From positions 62,001 to 126,000 of IMG/VR virus record IMGVR_UViG_3300045971_000344: a stretch of DNA of 64,000 nt; one strand, written 5' to 3'. Both the position numbers and the translations under genes were made by a program. The notes beneath the pieces were generated by a model that saw only the letters and a program-made list of their open reading frames with translations, had not been told where the DNA came from and searched no databases. This DNA comes from a virus. Shown piece by piece: positions 23,845-32,505 of the stretch (positions are counted from its first letter, which is position 1; each line of letters opens with the position of its first letter).

Positions 23845-24257
23845 GGGGGCGTAAAGGTTTCGACTGGCGGTAATAGATATTAGTTGCGCTCGGAGGATGA
23901 TGGTTGGCCTCTTGAATAACCCATCACTTATTAATTGCCAACTTTGCAAATGCAGTAGCAGACAACTATGGTTTTGAGGCTCGCCTCGCTGCCTGAGTTG
24001 TAACAATCCCTACAGAAAATCGTAGGTACGGTAAGTAGTAGATAACATTTGTAGCTACTCGCCGCGTAACAGAAGATGTGGATGGTTAGCCGCCCACTGA
24101 CTAATGAACTCCAGGTGTTGGTCTGGCTAAACACCGACTAGGTGGGAAAGATTTGTCTATTTTGTTAATAGCCACCGAAATACTAAATAGACTATGAGCG
24201 TAGGGACTATATTGAAAAGCTGTTAGGACGTGGGTTCAACTCCCACCGCTTCCACCA
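23845..24257 (+). ncRNA. ssrA: tmRNA (transfer-messenger RNA)
   Basis: Rescues stalled ribosomes by trans-translation with SmpB. The 5' end GGGGGCGTAAAGGTTTCGACTGG and the 3' end GTGGG-TTCAACT-CCCAC-CGCTTCC-ACCA form the tRNA-like domain; the acceptor pairs GGGGGCG with CGCTTCC (two G-U). The internal frame at 23937-23996 encodes the tag ANFANAVADNYGFEARLAA then TGA; the LAA end is the classic ClpXP degron. The ~240 nt after the tag fit the pseudoknot region. 413 nt, normal for a one-piece tmRNA. Phage-borne ssrA is uncommon; no smpB is seen in this window. Confidence 0.95.
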
Positions 24258-24519
24258 ATTTGCTGACCTAGTAGTAACCCGCTGTGTACCTTAATGGGTC
24301 AAAAGTGACCTGGGAGTAGTCTGTAAATAAACCAGATGAAAACACCTATTTACATCTAGGCGATATAGGGCAGAATGAATGGTCGAACGGTCAGTAACAC
24401 TGTTTAACAATCCGTATACCAGGTAGCTAAGTATGGGCAACCTAAAGTGTTGCGCCGCAAAAGGTATACGGAGATATCCTATGGTATCGCTACCATGCCG
24501 GACGGAGCCAAAAAAAATT
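24258..24519 (+). promoter_or_regulatory. Structured spacer/leader downstream of tmRNA
   Basis: About 260 nt without a gene but with at least four stems: GGTCA-AAAG-TGACC; TGTAAATA/TATTTACA; CCGTATACC (24412) with GGTATACGG (24463), perfect 9 bp; and ATGGTA-TCGC-TACCAT (24481-24496), just upstream of the next ribosome site. It may be a leader controlling the next gene or another RNA. Confidence 0.5.
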
Positions 24520-24897
24520 ATGAGTAATGACCTTGTTATTATAGAAGAAGGCATAATGCGAGCCTACCCAAAGTTTGATTTGGCTCGCAATAGAGTGACT
24601 ATCTTCAAGGGTAAAGAGTTTGACATAAATGATTTTACTTGCCTTCAAATGCTGACTAATCATGACCCAGGCGCTGTGGCTATGGTAACTATTGATGGTC
24701 AAGACCTTTGGATCTATTATGATAATGGTGCTCCAAAACGAGTAGTTGGCATCGAAGAACGAAAAGTCTTGTGGGAGAAATATACTGAGTTTATGATAGC
24801 AGTTCGTAGGAAGATGTTACCTGTAACTAATCCAGAACATCCAGATTATGTTGAGCCAAAGCTAATAAAAGAGAGCAAGGTAATCGTTATTAGTTAG
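24520..24897 (+). CDS. Hypothetical protein, 125 aa
   Basis: ATG at 24520 is preferred; the frame stays open to 24433 but that part lies in the structured leader. GGAG lies about 12 nt upstream. Mixed alpha/beta (VTIDGQDLWIYYDNG). Not recognised. Confidence 0.6.
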   Translation: MSNDLVIIEEGIMRAYPKFDLARNRVTIFKGKEFDINDFTCLQMLTNHDPGAVAMVTIDGQDLWIYYDNGAPKRVVGIEERKVLWEKYTEFMIAVRRKMLPVTNPEHPDYVEPKLIKESKVIVIS

Positions 24898-24997
24898 TAG
24901 GGAAGTTAGCACTCTGAACATCTGCTGCCACGGCTAACGGCTTGTAATGTGGGGTAATGCAAAATAATTAGGGAGTGTTTTTGTCGGCGCCACCCTA

Positions 24998-25033
24998 GGC
25001 GAGTACATCTCGGGCTTGAGCTCTGTACTCGCC
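24998..25033 (+). terminator. 10-bp hairpin flanked by direct repeats
   Basis: GGCGAGTACA pairs perfectly with TGTACTCGCC. The hairpin is flanked by GCCACCCTA on both sides, and no T-run follows. A processing or stability element is as likely as a terminator. The 24898-24990 stretch also holds GTTAGC/GCTAAC and GGGAGTG followed by TTTTT. Confidence 0.35.
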
Positions 25034-25056
25034 ACCCTAAATAACTAGGAGGTCAA

Positions 25057-25224
25057 ATGAATAGTGCAGATACGTATAAGATTATTCGGGCCTTTGATAT
25101 TGATGAACTAGCTGAGAAGGTAAATGAAGCACTTTTATTAGGTTATAAAGCAATAGGCGGAATGGTAATAGAAAGTCACGCAAAGATGGGTAAGATATAC
25201 TATCAAAGTTTAGTTACTATCTAA
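25057..25224 (+). CDS. DUF1737-like protein, 55 aa
   Basis: AGGAGG site. YKIIRAFDIDELAEKVNEAL...GYKAIGGMVIES...YYQSLV matches the small DUF1737 pattern (VNE.L..GW...GG......YQALV). Common in phages and bacteria; function unknown. Confidence 0.7.
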   Translation: MNSADTYKIIRAFDIDELAEKVNEALLLGYKAIGGMVIESHAKMGKIYYQSLVTI

Positions 25225-25242
25225 ACAGGAGGATTTATCCAA

Positions 25243-25344
25243 ATGAAAAGCAAAAGAGTGTTGGGTGAGATCTGTGGGAAATGTAAATCTGTTGTTTACC
25301 TCAAAAACGGACATTTACAATGCGGGTGTGCTAAAATCCTATAA
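25243..25344 (+). CDS. 33-residue zinc-ribbon microprotein
   Basis: AGGAGG about 11 nt upstream. CGKC...LQCGC supplies four Cys in a minimal zinc ribbon. Function unknown. Confidence 0.5.
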   Translation: MKSKRVLGEICGKCKSVVYLKNGHLQCGCAKIL

Positions 25345-25363
25345 ATAATAGGAAACGTTTAGT

Positions 25364-25879
25364 ATGAAGATAAAAACTGTGGTTATAGAAACGTCCTCAA
25401 AGGATCTTCTTACTGCTGAAGAGCGCTTAGCCTTGTGGGATAAGAAAATGCGGACCTCGGGAAAGCCTTATGGTTCCGTCCGTGTAAAGCACACTCTTAA
25501 GAGGGTAGGACTTGATCCTAAAATGTTTAAGATCAGATCCTCAATGAGCCAAAGAAAAGGGTCTTCGACTAAGGTAAATTTTCTTGGGTATACAACAGAA
25601 CACAGACAGGATCTTAAAGAGAAAATACCAGCTCTTATAGAGAACGGAATGGACGTAACCATTATGGTTATGGATAATATCATTACGGCGATAATAGTTG
25701 ATTCCAATAACCCGTCTGCGGATCCTGAGCTCGAAGTACATGGAGTGTCGCCTGGAGAGTTTGCGTATTGGACTAGTGATGAAAAGAATAAATATGGAAG
25801 AGATTTATATCTTAAGTTTAATGGGTCTCAGGCGATTGAGAAGGCTAAGGAGTATTGCGCTAAGTTTAAAGTGAGGTAA
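25364..25879 (+). CDS. Hypothetical protein, 171 aa
   Basis: Ribosome site AGGAAA. Mixed alpha/beta with a central hydrophobic strand pair (MDVTIMVMDNIITAIIVD). Not recognised. Confidence 0.6.
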   Translation: MKIKTVVIETSSKDLLTAEERLALWDKKMRTSGKPYGSVRVKHTLKRVGLDPKMFKIRSSMSQRKGSSTKVNFLGYTTEHRQDLKEKIPALIENGMDVTIMVMDNIITAIIVDSNNPSADPELEVHGVSPGEFAYWTSDEKNKYGRDLYLKFNGSQAIEKAKEYCAKFKVR

Positions 25880-25933
25880 ATTGTGCGCTCGTGGGTAGTA
25901 TAATCCTTCTTAAGATGTAAAGGGTTGGAGCCT

Positions 25934-26167
25934 ATGGTGTCATATTTTGTATCAAAGTTTAAATTGTATAGTTTGGTCTATACAGAATACCTAAAGACCT
26001 CAACTATAGTTGAGGCAGGAAACAGAACAGACAATACCTTATCTTCTATACCCAGCGAACGCTGGGTTGAATTGACCAATGAGCTATTAGCTAGTCCTGA
26101 CCATAAAATGGAACATATCATAGAAAAGTACGTACCTAAGAGTACGGAGACTACTGAGTATCAGTAG
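25934..26167 (+). CDS. Hypothetical protein, 77 aa
   Basis: ATG at 25934, following GGTTGGAG; the frame's earlier codon is a TTG. Helical. Not recognised. Confidence 0.5.
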   Translation: MVSYFVSKFKLYSLVYTEYLKTSTIVEAGNRTDNTLSSIPSERWVELTNELLASPDHKMEHIIEKYVPKSTETTEYQ

Positions 26168-26216
26168 TAATAAAAGGCAATACCAAAGGGTTATTGCAAC
26201 AAAGGAGAGTAGTACA

Positions 26217-26417
26217 ATGGCAAAGGGAACGGTGAAATGGTTTAATCCAGAAAAAGGCTTTGGCTTTATCGCACAAGATGGAGGAGAAGACGTATTCGTA
26301 CATTTTTCTGCTATTCAGAGCGAGGGATTCAAGACCTTGAATGAAGGCGATTCTGTTAAGTTTGACGTAGTTAGCGGTCAAAAAGGAATGCAAGCGTCTA
26401 ACGTAGTAGTAGCCTAA
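26217..26417 (+). CDS. Cold-shock domain protein (CspA family)
   Basis: Single-stranded RNA/DNA-binding chaperone that melts mRNA structure. 66 residues, full length. KWFN near 7-10, RNP1 KGFGFI (13-18) and RNP2 VFVHF (26-30) are all present. Followed directly by a terminator, so probably a strongly expressed unit. Useful in a genome this rich in structured RNA. Confidence 0.97.
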   Translation: MAKGTVKWFNPEKGFGFIAQDGGEDVFVHFSAIQSEGFKTLNEGDSVKFDVVSGQKGMQASNVVVA

Positions 26418-26440
26418 AAAGAATTAGTAGAATGAAACAG

Positions 26441-26482
26441 TGGCCTTGAGCATTTGATTGTGCTCAAGGCCATTCTCTTTTT
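26441..26482 (+). terminator. Rho-independent terminator after the cold-shock gene
   Basis: TGGCCTTGAGCA (26441-26452) pairs with TGCTCAAGGCCA (26461-26472), followed by TTCTCTTTTTC. Confidence 0.85.
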
Positions 26483-26492
26483 CAGAACGAAA

Positions 26493-26502
26493 ACTGTTAA
26501 TA
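26493..26502 (+). promoter_or_regulatory. ACTGTTAATA candidate promoter element
   Basis: Lies directly after the terminator and 24-34 nt before the next gene, the expected place for a new transcription start. See 5261. Confidence 0.4.
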
Positions 26503-26526
26503 ACATAAAAATGAGGACAGGTGCTT

Positions 26527-26790
26527 ATGTTTCCTATTAAAGAAATTTGCTCAGCATTAGCGAATGGAACAATAATGGTGGCGACGTACTATCAAGTTAA
26601 AGGAAAATGGCACATTGCCTTTCCTCTTTACTTAGTAAGCTCTGTCCTATTTTTAATATATGGAATAATCCAGAACGATTATAGTTTTATTATTCTAAAT
26701 GCAGTATATTTTATTCCAATGAACATTATTGGAGTCCTGAAATGGAGGCGAAATGCTAGACTTTACGACAATCTTAACGAAGAACCTTAA
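26527..26790 (+). CDS. Small membrane protein with three helices
   Basis: 87 residues from ATG 26527; GTG at 26521 is the alternative, since GAGGAC precedes both. Hydrophobic helices near 3-20, 28-45 and 50-70 and a basic end. The pattern recalls half of a PnuC- or SemiSWEET-type transporter, but no family can be assigned. Confidence 0.6.
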   Translation: MFPIKEICSALANGTIMVATYYQVKGKWHIAFPLYLVSSVLFLIYGIIQNDYSFIILNAVYFIPMNIIGVLKWRRNARLYDNLNEEP

Positions 26791-27001
26791 AGGTGATCCT
26801 TATGCAGAATATTATAGAGGTATAAAAGATGAAGTAGGTGGTTCGACTAAAAAGATCGAGTGTAAAAGTACTCGCTTATCTAATTGTCCTCATTGCTCTA
26901 CCGTAGGTCGCCATTTAGTTATAGAGAAAAAGAGTAGAGACTCAATTATAGAATGTTTGTTCTGTTATAAGACATTCGGTTCAGTTGGTAACTGTAGATA
27001 G
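26753..27001 (+). CDS. Zinc-ribbon hypothetical protein, 82 aa
   Basis: Begins inside the end of the membrane-protein gene with GGAGG upstream. C-terminal CPHC...CLFC zinc ribbon. Function unknown. Confidence 0.6.
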   Translation: MLDFTTILTKNLKGDPYAEYYRGIKDEVGGSTKKIECKSTRLSNCPHCSTVGRHLVIEKKSRDSIIECLFCYKTFGSVGNCR

Positions 27002-27019
27002 AGATAAAGAGGGAACCTT

Positions 27020-27325
27020 ATGGAGATTACACTTTTAAAGAAGATAATTAAAAAGAGAACTACGGCTAATCCTAATGAAGTATTTCATGTAGACCATAGC
27101 ATACCGCGTAACCATGAGCGAGGTCTAAGTATAAATTGTGAAGGATGTCCTCATGTAAGATCAGGTCTATGTATATATGTAGAGACCCCAAAGAAGAAAA
27201 GGTTCCCTTGTTTCTTCAAAGTCTACGTTGAGCCCGGGGGCTTTGATGGTCAATATACTGCTACTATTCCCCGAATAAGTCATAAAGGGAGTACCGCCAT
27301 AAAAGTAGATGGAGCAACAGAGTAA
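27020..27325 (+). CDS. Cys-rich hypothetical protein, 101 aa
   Basis: AGAGGG site. CEGCPH...LCIY...FPCFF gives four Cys in a metal-binding arrangement, followed by a beta-rich tail. Function unknown. Confidence 0.6.
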   Translation: MEITLLKKIIKKRTTANPNEVFHVDHSIPRNHERGLSINCEGCPHVRSGLCIYVETPKKKRFPCFFKVYVEPGGFDGQYTATIPRISHKGSTAIKVDGATE

Positions 27326-27353
27326 TAAAATTATAGATAGGAGGAACTAGCAC

Positions 27354-28442
27354 ATGACAATGATAGCAACCTCAGCCTGGACCGGCAGTATGAGCAACAA
27401 TCAGTACATAATTTACACGAGTCCTGCGGGGACGGAATTGACCTCACAGTACCAGACGCAACAGGAAGTTCCACAGGAGATACCGGAACTGGTGGGACCT
27501 CTGCCAAAAGAAGAGGCAGACAGAAGAAAGAACCGCCAGAAACAGATTCAACAGATAGCGAAGTTAAAGAAGAAGGGTAAAGTAACAGCGGGGTCTAATA
27601 TACCACCTAAGGTATTCTTTAAATTTGTGAAGTCCAAACTGGACTCGATTGACCAAGACCAGTTACAGAGAAATCTTGATAAGCTGGTTAAGTTAGTGGT
27701 TGTCACTGAGGAAATCGGACAGCAGGCTTTGTTTGAAGAATTCTCTACCCAGCTTGCCATAGCAGTCAGGGAACAAGAAGCATCAGCAGCAGGTTACAAC
27801 AAGCGAATTGAACTCCGTCATATCCAGCGTTTTATCAAATCCGTAACAGATAGACTGGTTAAGTTCAAACCGCTGGAGGAATTCCCTAGGGTAATACCTT
27901 CCAATATCATGAAGGAAATTAAACATTGTCAGGATCTTTGTATCTTCGATGAGTTTCATGTACTGTTCATCGACCATGTAGAGTCGTCTAAGGAAAATGA
28001 AGAGTTGAAGACCAATAAGCAGAAGGTAAAAGAAAAAGACCCTATCTTATTCGGGGCCTTCAAATTTCAACCAGACGTGCTGTACTATATAGTGGATTGG
28101 ATAGATGAATACTGCGATTTGTCTTTTAGAGAACTTTTGAAGGCCCTTACTCTTGATGACCCTACATTTGAGCTTAGTCTTGTACAAACTGTAAATAAAG
28201 AGTATGTGGATTCGATTGTAAAGGAAGTCCATGATAGAGTTGAACGGTTGAAGAAAACACGACCATCTAATTTTAAAGATCTAATGGCACAAGAAGAGCA
28301 GGTAAAAGAACAGAGAAAGAAACAAAGAGCAACAACAAGCTCTAATACTCCTACTAAGAAAGAAGATCAGTCATTAGGCGATAAGATAGTTGATGCACTA
28401 AAAATCCCCTTTGGACGAAAGAAAGGAAAAGCTAATGTTTAA
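27354..28442 (+). CDS. Hypothetical charged helical protein, 362 aa
   Basis: AGGAGG site. A flexible Gln/Pro-rich N-terminus (1-60), a long helical body and a Lys-rich tail (about 315-362). No catalytic motif. It heads the nucleotide-metabolism run, but its role is unknown. Confidence 0.65.
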   Translation: MTMIATSAWTGSMSNNQYIIYTSPAGTELTSQYQTQQEVPQEIPELVGPLPKEEADRRKNRQKQIQQIAKLKKKGKVTAGSNIPPKVFFKFVKSKLDSIDQDQLQRNLDKLVKLVVVTEEIGQQALFEEFSTQLAIAVREQEASAAGYNKRIELRHIQRFIKSVTDRLVKFKPLEEFPRVIPSNIMKEIKHCQDLCIFDEFHVLFIDHVESSKENEELKTNKQKVKEKDPILFGAFKFQPDVLYYIVDWIDEYCDLSFRELLKALTLDDPTFELSLVQTVNKEYVDSIVKEVHDRVERLKKTRPSNFKDLMAQEEQVKEQRKKQRATTSSNTPTKKEDQSLGDKIVDALKIPFGRKKGKANV

Positions 28443-28641
28443 GAAAAATGACAGAGTGAGTCACATTAAATTTGGACCAGCTATAGTAGTTGGGCGATAC
28501 AAGAGTAGTTGGGCTGAAATTCCAGATGAAACTATCTTGATAAAACCAGATGTACAAAGAGAAAACCACGCGGCAGTTCTTATGGTTGATGAGTGTGCTT
28601 GTAAATTAATAGAAAAAGAAGGAGTAACAGCGAATGATTGA
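28435..28641 (+). CDS. Small SH3-like protein, 68 aa
   Basis: ATG at 28435 overlaps the previous stop, with AAAGGAAA upstream. FKKNDRVSHIKFGPAIVVGRY matches the start of the small beta-barrel seen in UvrD/CarD-like tails (V.H..FG.G.V). Binding function inferred. Confidence 0.6.
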   Translation: MFKKNDRVSHIKFGPAIVVGRYKSSWAEIPDETILIKPDVQRENHAAVLMVDECACKLIEKEGVTAND

Positions 28642-29113
28642 AAACCTTATTTATGATTATGCTCGTACAACCCGGGGCTTGCAGGTAGTGGCAACCAAAG
28701 AGTATTCCTTCGAGTTTAAGTCGCTAGTTGCAGAATACAGAGGTCTTTATGGAGGTCAAAGAGCCCACCCTAAGAATACCTTTGAGTTCATTATCAGAGA
28801 GACCAAAGGTGCTCCACTAGTTACATTCTGCGCGGGTGTAGACAAAGAGACTCGAATGTTCTACATTGGGTACTCTGCGTGTAAAACAACAGAGGATACC
28901 TTCAATAAAGAAGAGGGTAGGGCAGGAGCAGAACTTAGAATGATGATTGATGACGGGGTAGAATTACAGGCCCTTTTTAGTACTTTCCCTGTGAGTCAAA
29001 AGACGGCATTACAGAATTTTTTGGTACGCTGTGAAAAATATTACCAAGGGTGTACCGTAGGGTACCCATATCTCAATTGGATAGAAAAAGGAGAGTCTGA
29101 AAATGAGCATTGA
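28634..29113 (+). CDS. Hypothetical protein, 159 aa
   Basis: Overlaps both neighbours. Mixed alpha/beta, soluble. Not recognised. Directly upstream of thyX. Confidence 0.6.
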   Translation: MIENLIYDYARTTRGLQVVATKEYSFEFKSLVAEYRGLYGGQRAHPKNTFEFIIRETKGAPLVTFCAGVDKETRMFYIGYSACKTTEDTFNKEEGRAGAELRMMIDDGVELQALFSTFPVSQKTALQNFLVRCEKYYQGCTVGYPYLNWIEKGESENEH

Positions 29114-29933
29114 AATCGTTAAGGCAAATGTAGTACCTATTGTTACGCCTTCAACCTTTAAGAACATGAGAGTTTCGGGAATCGCCGCAAAGACCTGTAC
29201 CAGTGCAGATAGTTTTGCCGAGATATTAGATGCAGATACTGACTATTTGGATGTCCTTAAAAGAGTAATAAATTATGGGCATTTATCTGTAACTGAATTT
29301 GACACTTGGGTTTTTGGTGTTGAAAACGTGAGTCGGACAATGACACACCAACTGGTTAGGAAGCGCATCGGGGTGGCTTACGGGCAAGAGTCTATGCGAT
29401 ATGCTTCACAGGCCGGAGTGTATAAGATTATTGTTCCTGATACTCTGAAAGATAAAAGGTATGATATTGACTTACCAAATCTAGGTGGGAAAATAAATCT
29501 ATCTCTTGAGGACTTAGCAACAATTTCGCATAACTGGTATGAAGCCGCTCAGGTAGAAGGCGTGCCCAACGAAGATGCACGCTTCGGACTTCTTGAGGCC
29601 TCAAAAACAAAGATACTGGTCGGTATGAATACTCATGCTCTTCTTGATTTCTTTAAAGAACGAACCTGTAATACCGCACAATGGGAGATCCGAGATGTAG
29701 CTAAAAAGATGCTTATGATCTGTAAAGAATATGACCCTGAAGTATTTGAAGGCGCAGGTCCAAAATGTAACTATACCAACGTATGCAATGAACCAAAAGT
29801 AAAATGGAAAACCTGCCAAAGGGTTCCACATAAGTCAAATTCCGCGCTTATAGGTGATGTAGCGAGCTTTATTGAGCAGCTTAACCTTACCGAAGCACAA
29901 ATAGAGACCGCGCTTAAGATCCTAAAAGGGTGA
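29103..29933 (+). CDS. thyX: Flavin-dependent thymidylate synthase ThyX
   Basis: Makes dTMP from dUMP using FAD, methylene-tetrahydrofolate and NADPH. 276 residues, a normal length. INYGHLSVTEF (near 58-68) is the substrate-binding block, and the ThyX signature R-[H/K]-R...S.R reads RKRIGVAYGQESMRY (about 86-100), with K replacing the usual His. AAGGAGAG site. Works upstream of the thymidylate kinase at 35.1 kb to supply dTTP. Confidence 0.92.
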   Translation: MSIEIVKANVVPIVTPSTFKNMRVSGIAAKTCTSADSFAEILDADTDYLDVLKRVINYGHLSVTEFDTWVFGVENVSRTMTHQLVRKRIGVAYGQESMRYASQAGVYKIIVPDTLKDKRYDIDLPNLGGKINLSLEDLATISHNWYEAAQVEGVPNEDARFGLLEASKTKILVGMNTHALLDFFKERTCNTAQWEIRDVAKKMLMICKEYDPEVFEGAGPKCNYTNVCNEPKVKWKTCQRVPHKSNSALIGDVASFIEQLNLTEAQIETALKILKG

Positions 29934-29942
29934 GTGTAAGGT

Positions 29943-30149
29943 ATGTCAGCTCAAAGAACAACTCTCAACTATCTTGAAGGTTCCGTCCTCATAGCTCCTG
30001 TTAGGTCTATGCCTGGATTAAAAGAGGCTAGTCCTAGTAGTTTTATTGATGCTGAAATAGATCCTGAGTGTACGGTATTAGTAATTATTGCCAGCTGGAG
30101 AAATAAACTTATAAAAACGTCTATATCACTGAAAGGATTATTCATATGA
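29943..30149 (+). CDS. Hypothetical protein, 68 aa
   Basis: Ribosome site TAAGG. Short beta-rich protein with a hydrophobic strand (CTVLVIIASW). Not recognised. Confidence 0.5.
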   Translation: MSAQRTTLNYLEGSVLIAPVRSMPGLKEASPSSFIDAEIDPECTVLVIIASWRNKLIKTSISLKGLFI

Positions 30150-30472
30150 TGAATATAGCTCCAAATACGCCTGTATTGGCAAAACTTGTAGATGGAACCT
30201 TTGTTATTGGGACAAAAGGAGAGGACTCAATAACGGATTGCTATACACTTATGCTGCGCCAAGGGCCTGATGGAAACGTAGGCGTTGCTATAACGGACTT
30301 TCACGCACCTTTTATTCAGGATGGTAAGGGCATAGCTATTTCCTACAAAGATATTCTTGGCCCTTTATCGGTAATGCCTGAGAGTTTGCAATCAGAGTAT
30401 TTGAGTAGAAAGACCGGCATTGTCTTGGCCACGTCTATGCCTACTAATAATCCTATGGGTAGACGAGGTTGA
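30146..30472 (+). CDS. Hypothetical beta-barrel-like protein, 108 aa
   Basis: Two adjacent ATGs; the first overlaps the previous stop. PVLAKLVDGTFVIGTKGEDSITDCYTLML looks like an Sm/LSm-type small barrel, a fold used by several phage regulators. Fold assignment is by eye. Confidence 0.55.
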   Translation: MMNIAPNTPVLAKLVDGTFVIGTKGEDSITDCYTLMLRQGPDGNVGVAITDFHAPFIQDGKGIAISYKDILGPLSVMPESLQSEYLSRKTGIVLATSMPTNNPMGRRG

Positions 30473-30475
30473 TCC

Positions 30476-31003
30476 ATGACAAATAAAGTCCTTTTAGATG
30501 AAGATAACATAGCCCGTCTAGTTAGATCATTAAGCGTTAGTGTAGATACCTTTGTTACAGACAAATATGACCCTAAAGACGTTGTCTTAATAGGTATAAT
30601 GGACGGTGCCTTATTCTTTTTATCCGACTTCTTAAGGTCGAGCATTTATGATTACTCGTACACTATAGTTTCATCTAGTTCCTACATAGGAAATATTTCT
30701 ACTAAAATAGTGTCTATGGATAATCTAAATGATCTTCAAAAGAGAGTTAAGGATAAAGTTGTGTTTTTGCTAGATGAAATCTGCGATACTGGACATACCT
30801 TGATTGCTACTAAAAAACGAATGTTGGATTTTGGGGCAAAAGGGGTCTATACTGTTTGTCTATTGAATAAGAAAGAGAAAAGAGAGGTAAGCATAACACC
30901 AGATTTTATTGGACTCGAGATCGAAGACCATTTTGTAATTGGCTATGGTCTTGACTTAGACGGGTCTCATAGAACAACTTCATTCATTTACTATAAAGAG
31001 TAG
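30476..31003 (+). CDS. Purine phosphoribosyltransferase (HPRT-like)
   Basis: Salvages hypoxanthine/guanine with PRPP. 175 residues, normal for the family. The PRPP loop VVFLLDEICDTGHTL is near 95-109, and the C-terminal DFIGLEIEDHFVIGYGLDLDG block is the family's base/metal-binding hood. In a phage it may recycle purines from degraded host nucleic acid. Confidence 0.88.
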   Translation: MTNKVLLDEDNIARLVRSLSVSVDTFVTDKYDPKDVVLIGIMDGALFFLSDFLRSSIYDYSYTIVSSSSYIGNISTKIVSMDNLNDLQKRVKDKVVFLLDEICDTGHTLIATKKRMLDFGAKGVYTVCLLNKKEKREVSITPDFIGLEIEDHFVIGYGLDLDGSHRTTSFIYYKE

Positions 31004-31017
31004 TAGGTATATACTAA

Positions 31018-31365
31018 ATGATAGTCACTCTACCTAAATTGGACAATATAAAAAATGCTACAGGCGGATCAGCCAATGAGGTCTATATTGGTCGGGCAGG
31101 TCACGGTTATGATGGGTATTTCGGCAACCCTGTAAGAAAAAATGAGAAGTGTATGGTGTGCAACAAAGTTCACACTAGGACCAAAGAAGTTATTAAATGC
31201 TTTGAGGTCTATGCAAGACGAAGGATTAACACTGACCCTGTGTTCAAAAGTAAAGTAAAAGAACTAACTGGTAAGACCTTGTTGTGCTTTTGCTGGCCAA
31301 AGCATTGTCATGGAGAAGTTTTGATAACTCTCTGTAAGGAATTAAATTCAAATACACTATTCTAA
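31018..31365 (+). CDS. DUF4326 protein
   Basis: 115 residues. VYIGRAGHGYDGYFGNPV, then CMVC...C in an insert, then LTGKTLLCFCWPKHCHGEVL: the conserved DUF4326 signature (Y.GR....GNP...L.GK.L.C.C.P..CH...L). Widespread in phages; biochemical function not established. Confidence 0.85.
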   Translation: MIVTLPKLDNIKNATGGSANEVYIGRAGHGYDGYFGNPVRKNEKCMVCNKVHTRTKEVIKCFEVYARRRINTDPVFKSKVKELTGKTLLCFCWPKHCHGEVLITLCKELNSNTLF

Positions 31366-31384
31366 ACTAAAGGAGAAACAACAA

Positions 31385-32143
31385 ATGAAGACAAAATCTC
31401 TGAACAACTCCGATGCAAATGGAGCGCGTAAGAATGTTAAAGACATAAAGTTTTATGGTGATGGTGATACCTTTAGATTGATCTGTAAAGCTTCTTCTGA
31501 GGCTGAGAGTTGGATGAAAAGTACAAAGGCAATGGATATTCCTGGTGCGGGTTGCGTGGTCCAGATAACTACACAGCAACGAAACCCGGATAATTCTTAT
31601 GCGATTGCCGAAGCAGTTACTTTTGTTCCCAATGTCCGAATTTCAGAAATTACTGTTCCTTCAGAGACAGGTGAGATTCAAGTAATCAGAAAATTGGTTG
31701 CTATCGAGCACGCGTTTATCGGTGCGGTTCTTGAAGAACAGAAACATGAGGGTGAGAATATTCGGATCGAAAACTTGATTATAAATATGAAGGACGTGTT
31801 TAAAGAAGAACCTGAATGTGAATATGAAGACGATTCTGAAGGTGGCTGTGGAGGTGACTGTTACTGTGAAGATGAAGATGGATATGAAGATGAAGATGAG
31901 GATGAAGACCTGCAATTAGCTAGCGATTGCATACGCCAAGTTCCGTTAAGAGAAGTCCGCTTCTTTGACAATGCAGATGGTGTACGTGGTCATTACTGTA
32001 TTGGATTTGTGGATAACAACGTATCCTGGTTTTGGAATGAACGCAACGAGGATTGGGCATCAGCAGGGACTCTTTATGTGGGCGTAATTGCCCTTCTAAA
32101 GGCAATGGAAACCTTGAAAAGAATGGACATTATTTACGAATAA
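31385..32143 (+). CDS. Hypothetical protein with acidic linker, 252 aa
   Basis: AAGGAG site. An alpha/beta N-terminal domain, a Cys-containing highly acidic linker (about 140-178, mostly Glu/Asp) and a small C-terminal domain with a Trp-rich patch (WFWNERNEDW). Acidic stretches can mimic DNA, but no such role is shown. Confidence 0.6.
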   Translation: MKTKSLNNSDANGARKNVKDIKFYGDGDTFRLICKASSEAESWMKSTKAMDIPGAGCVVQITTQQRNPDNSYAIAEAVTFVPNVRISEITVPSETGEIQVIRKLVAIEHAFIGAVLEEQKHEGENIRIENLIINMKDVFKEEPECEYEDDSEGGCGGDCYCEDEDGYEDEDEDEDLQLASDCIRQVPLREVRFFDNADGVRGHYCIGFVDNNVSWFWNERNEDWASAGTLYVGVIALLKAMETLKRMDIIYE

Positions 32144-32160
32144 AAAAGGAAGGTCAAGGT

Positions 32161-32505
32161 ATGATAAAAAAGTATATATCTAAGTCAGGGCTAAATAGGT
32201 ATAGCTCTTATCATACCTATAGAGAGTGTCCAAAGTTAAATTCACCCAGGTCTAATCAAGACAGTATTATTGAACTCACACCAGACGAATCTTTCGTAGA
32301 CCTAAAGAAATGCAGTTGGTGTAAGCAACGTTCAGAAAAGACATCACCAGAGGTTGTTTTAAATACCTTGAGTGCACTAAACAGATACAAACTAGGGGTG
32401 GTTCAGTCCACCCCTAGTGGTTTCACTATATCCGTAAAGTCACAACCCACGCTCCATATAAGTCATGAGGGCTCATGGAGGTTTGAATCAAATGACCCAG
32501 ATTGA
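32161..32505 (+). CDS. Small protein with Ada-like Cys/His motif
   Basis: ATG at 32161 has GGAAGG upstream. 114 residues. YHTYRECPKL...KKCSWCK is the H...C...CxxC arrangement found in many phage proteins that resembles the Ada metal-binding domain. Confidence 0.6.
   Translation: MIKKYISKSGLNRYSSYHTYRECPKLNSPRSNQDSIIELTPDESFVDLKKCSWCKQRSEKTSPEVVLNTLSALNRYKLGVVQSTPSGFTISVKSQPTLHISHEGSWRFESNDPD

Noticed and set aside
24370-24425. A third tRNA (TGGTCGAACGGTCAG resembles a D arm)
   Set aside because: No T arm with TTCRA or matching acceptor stem follows at the right distance.
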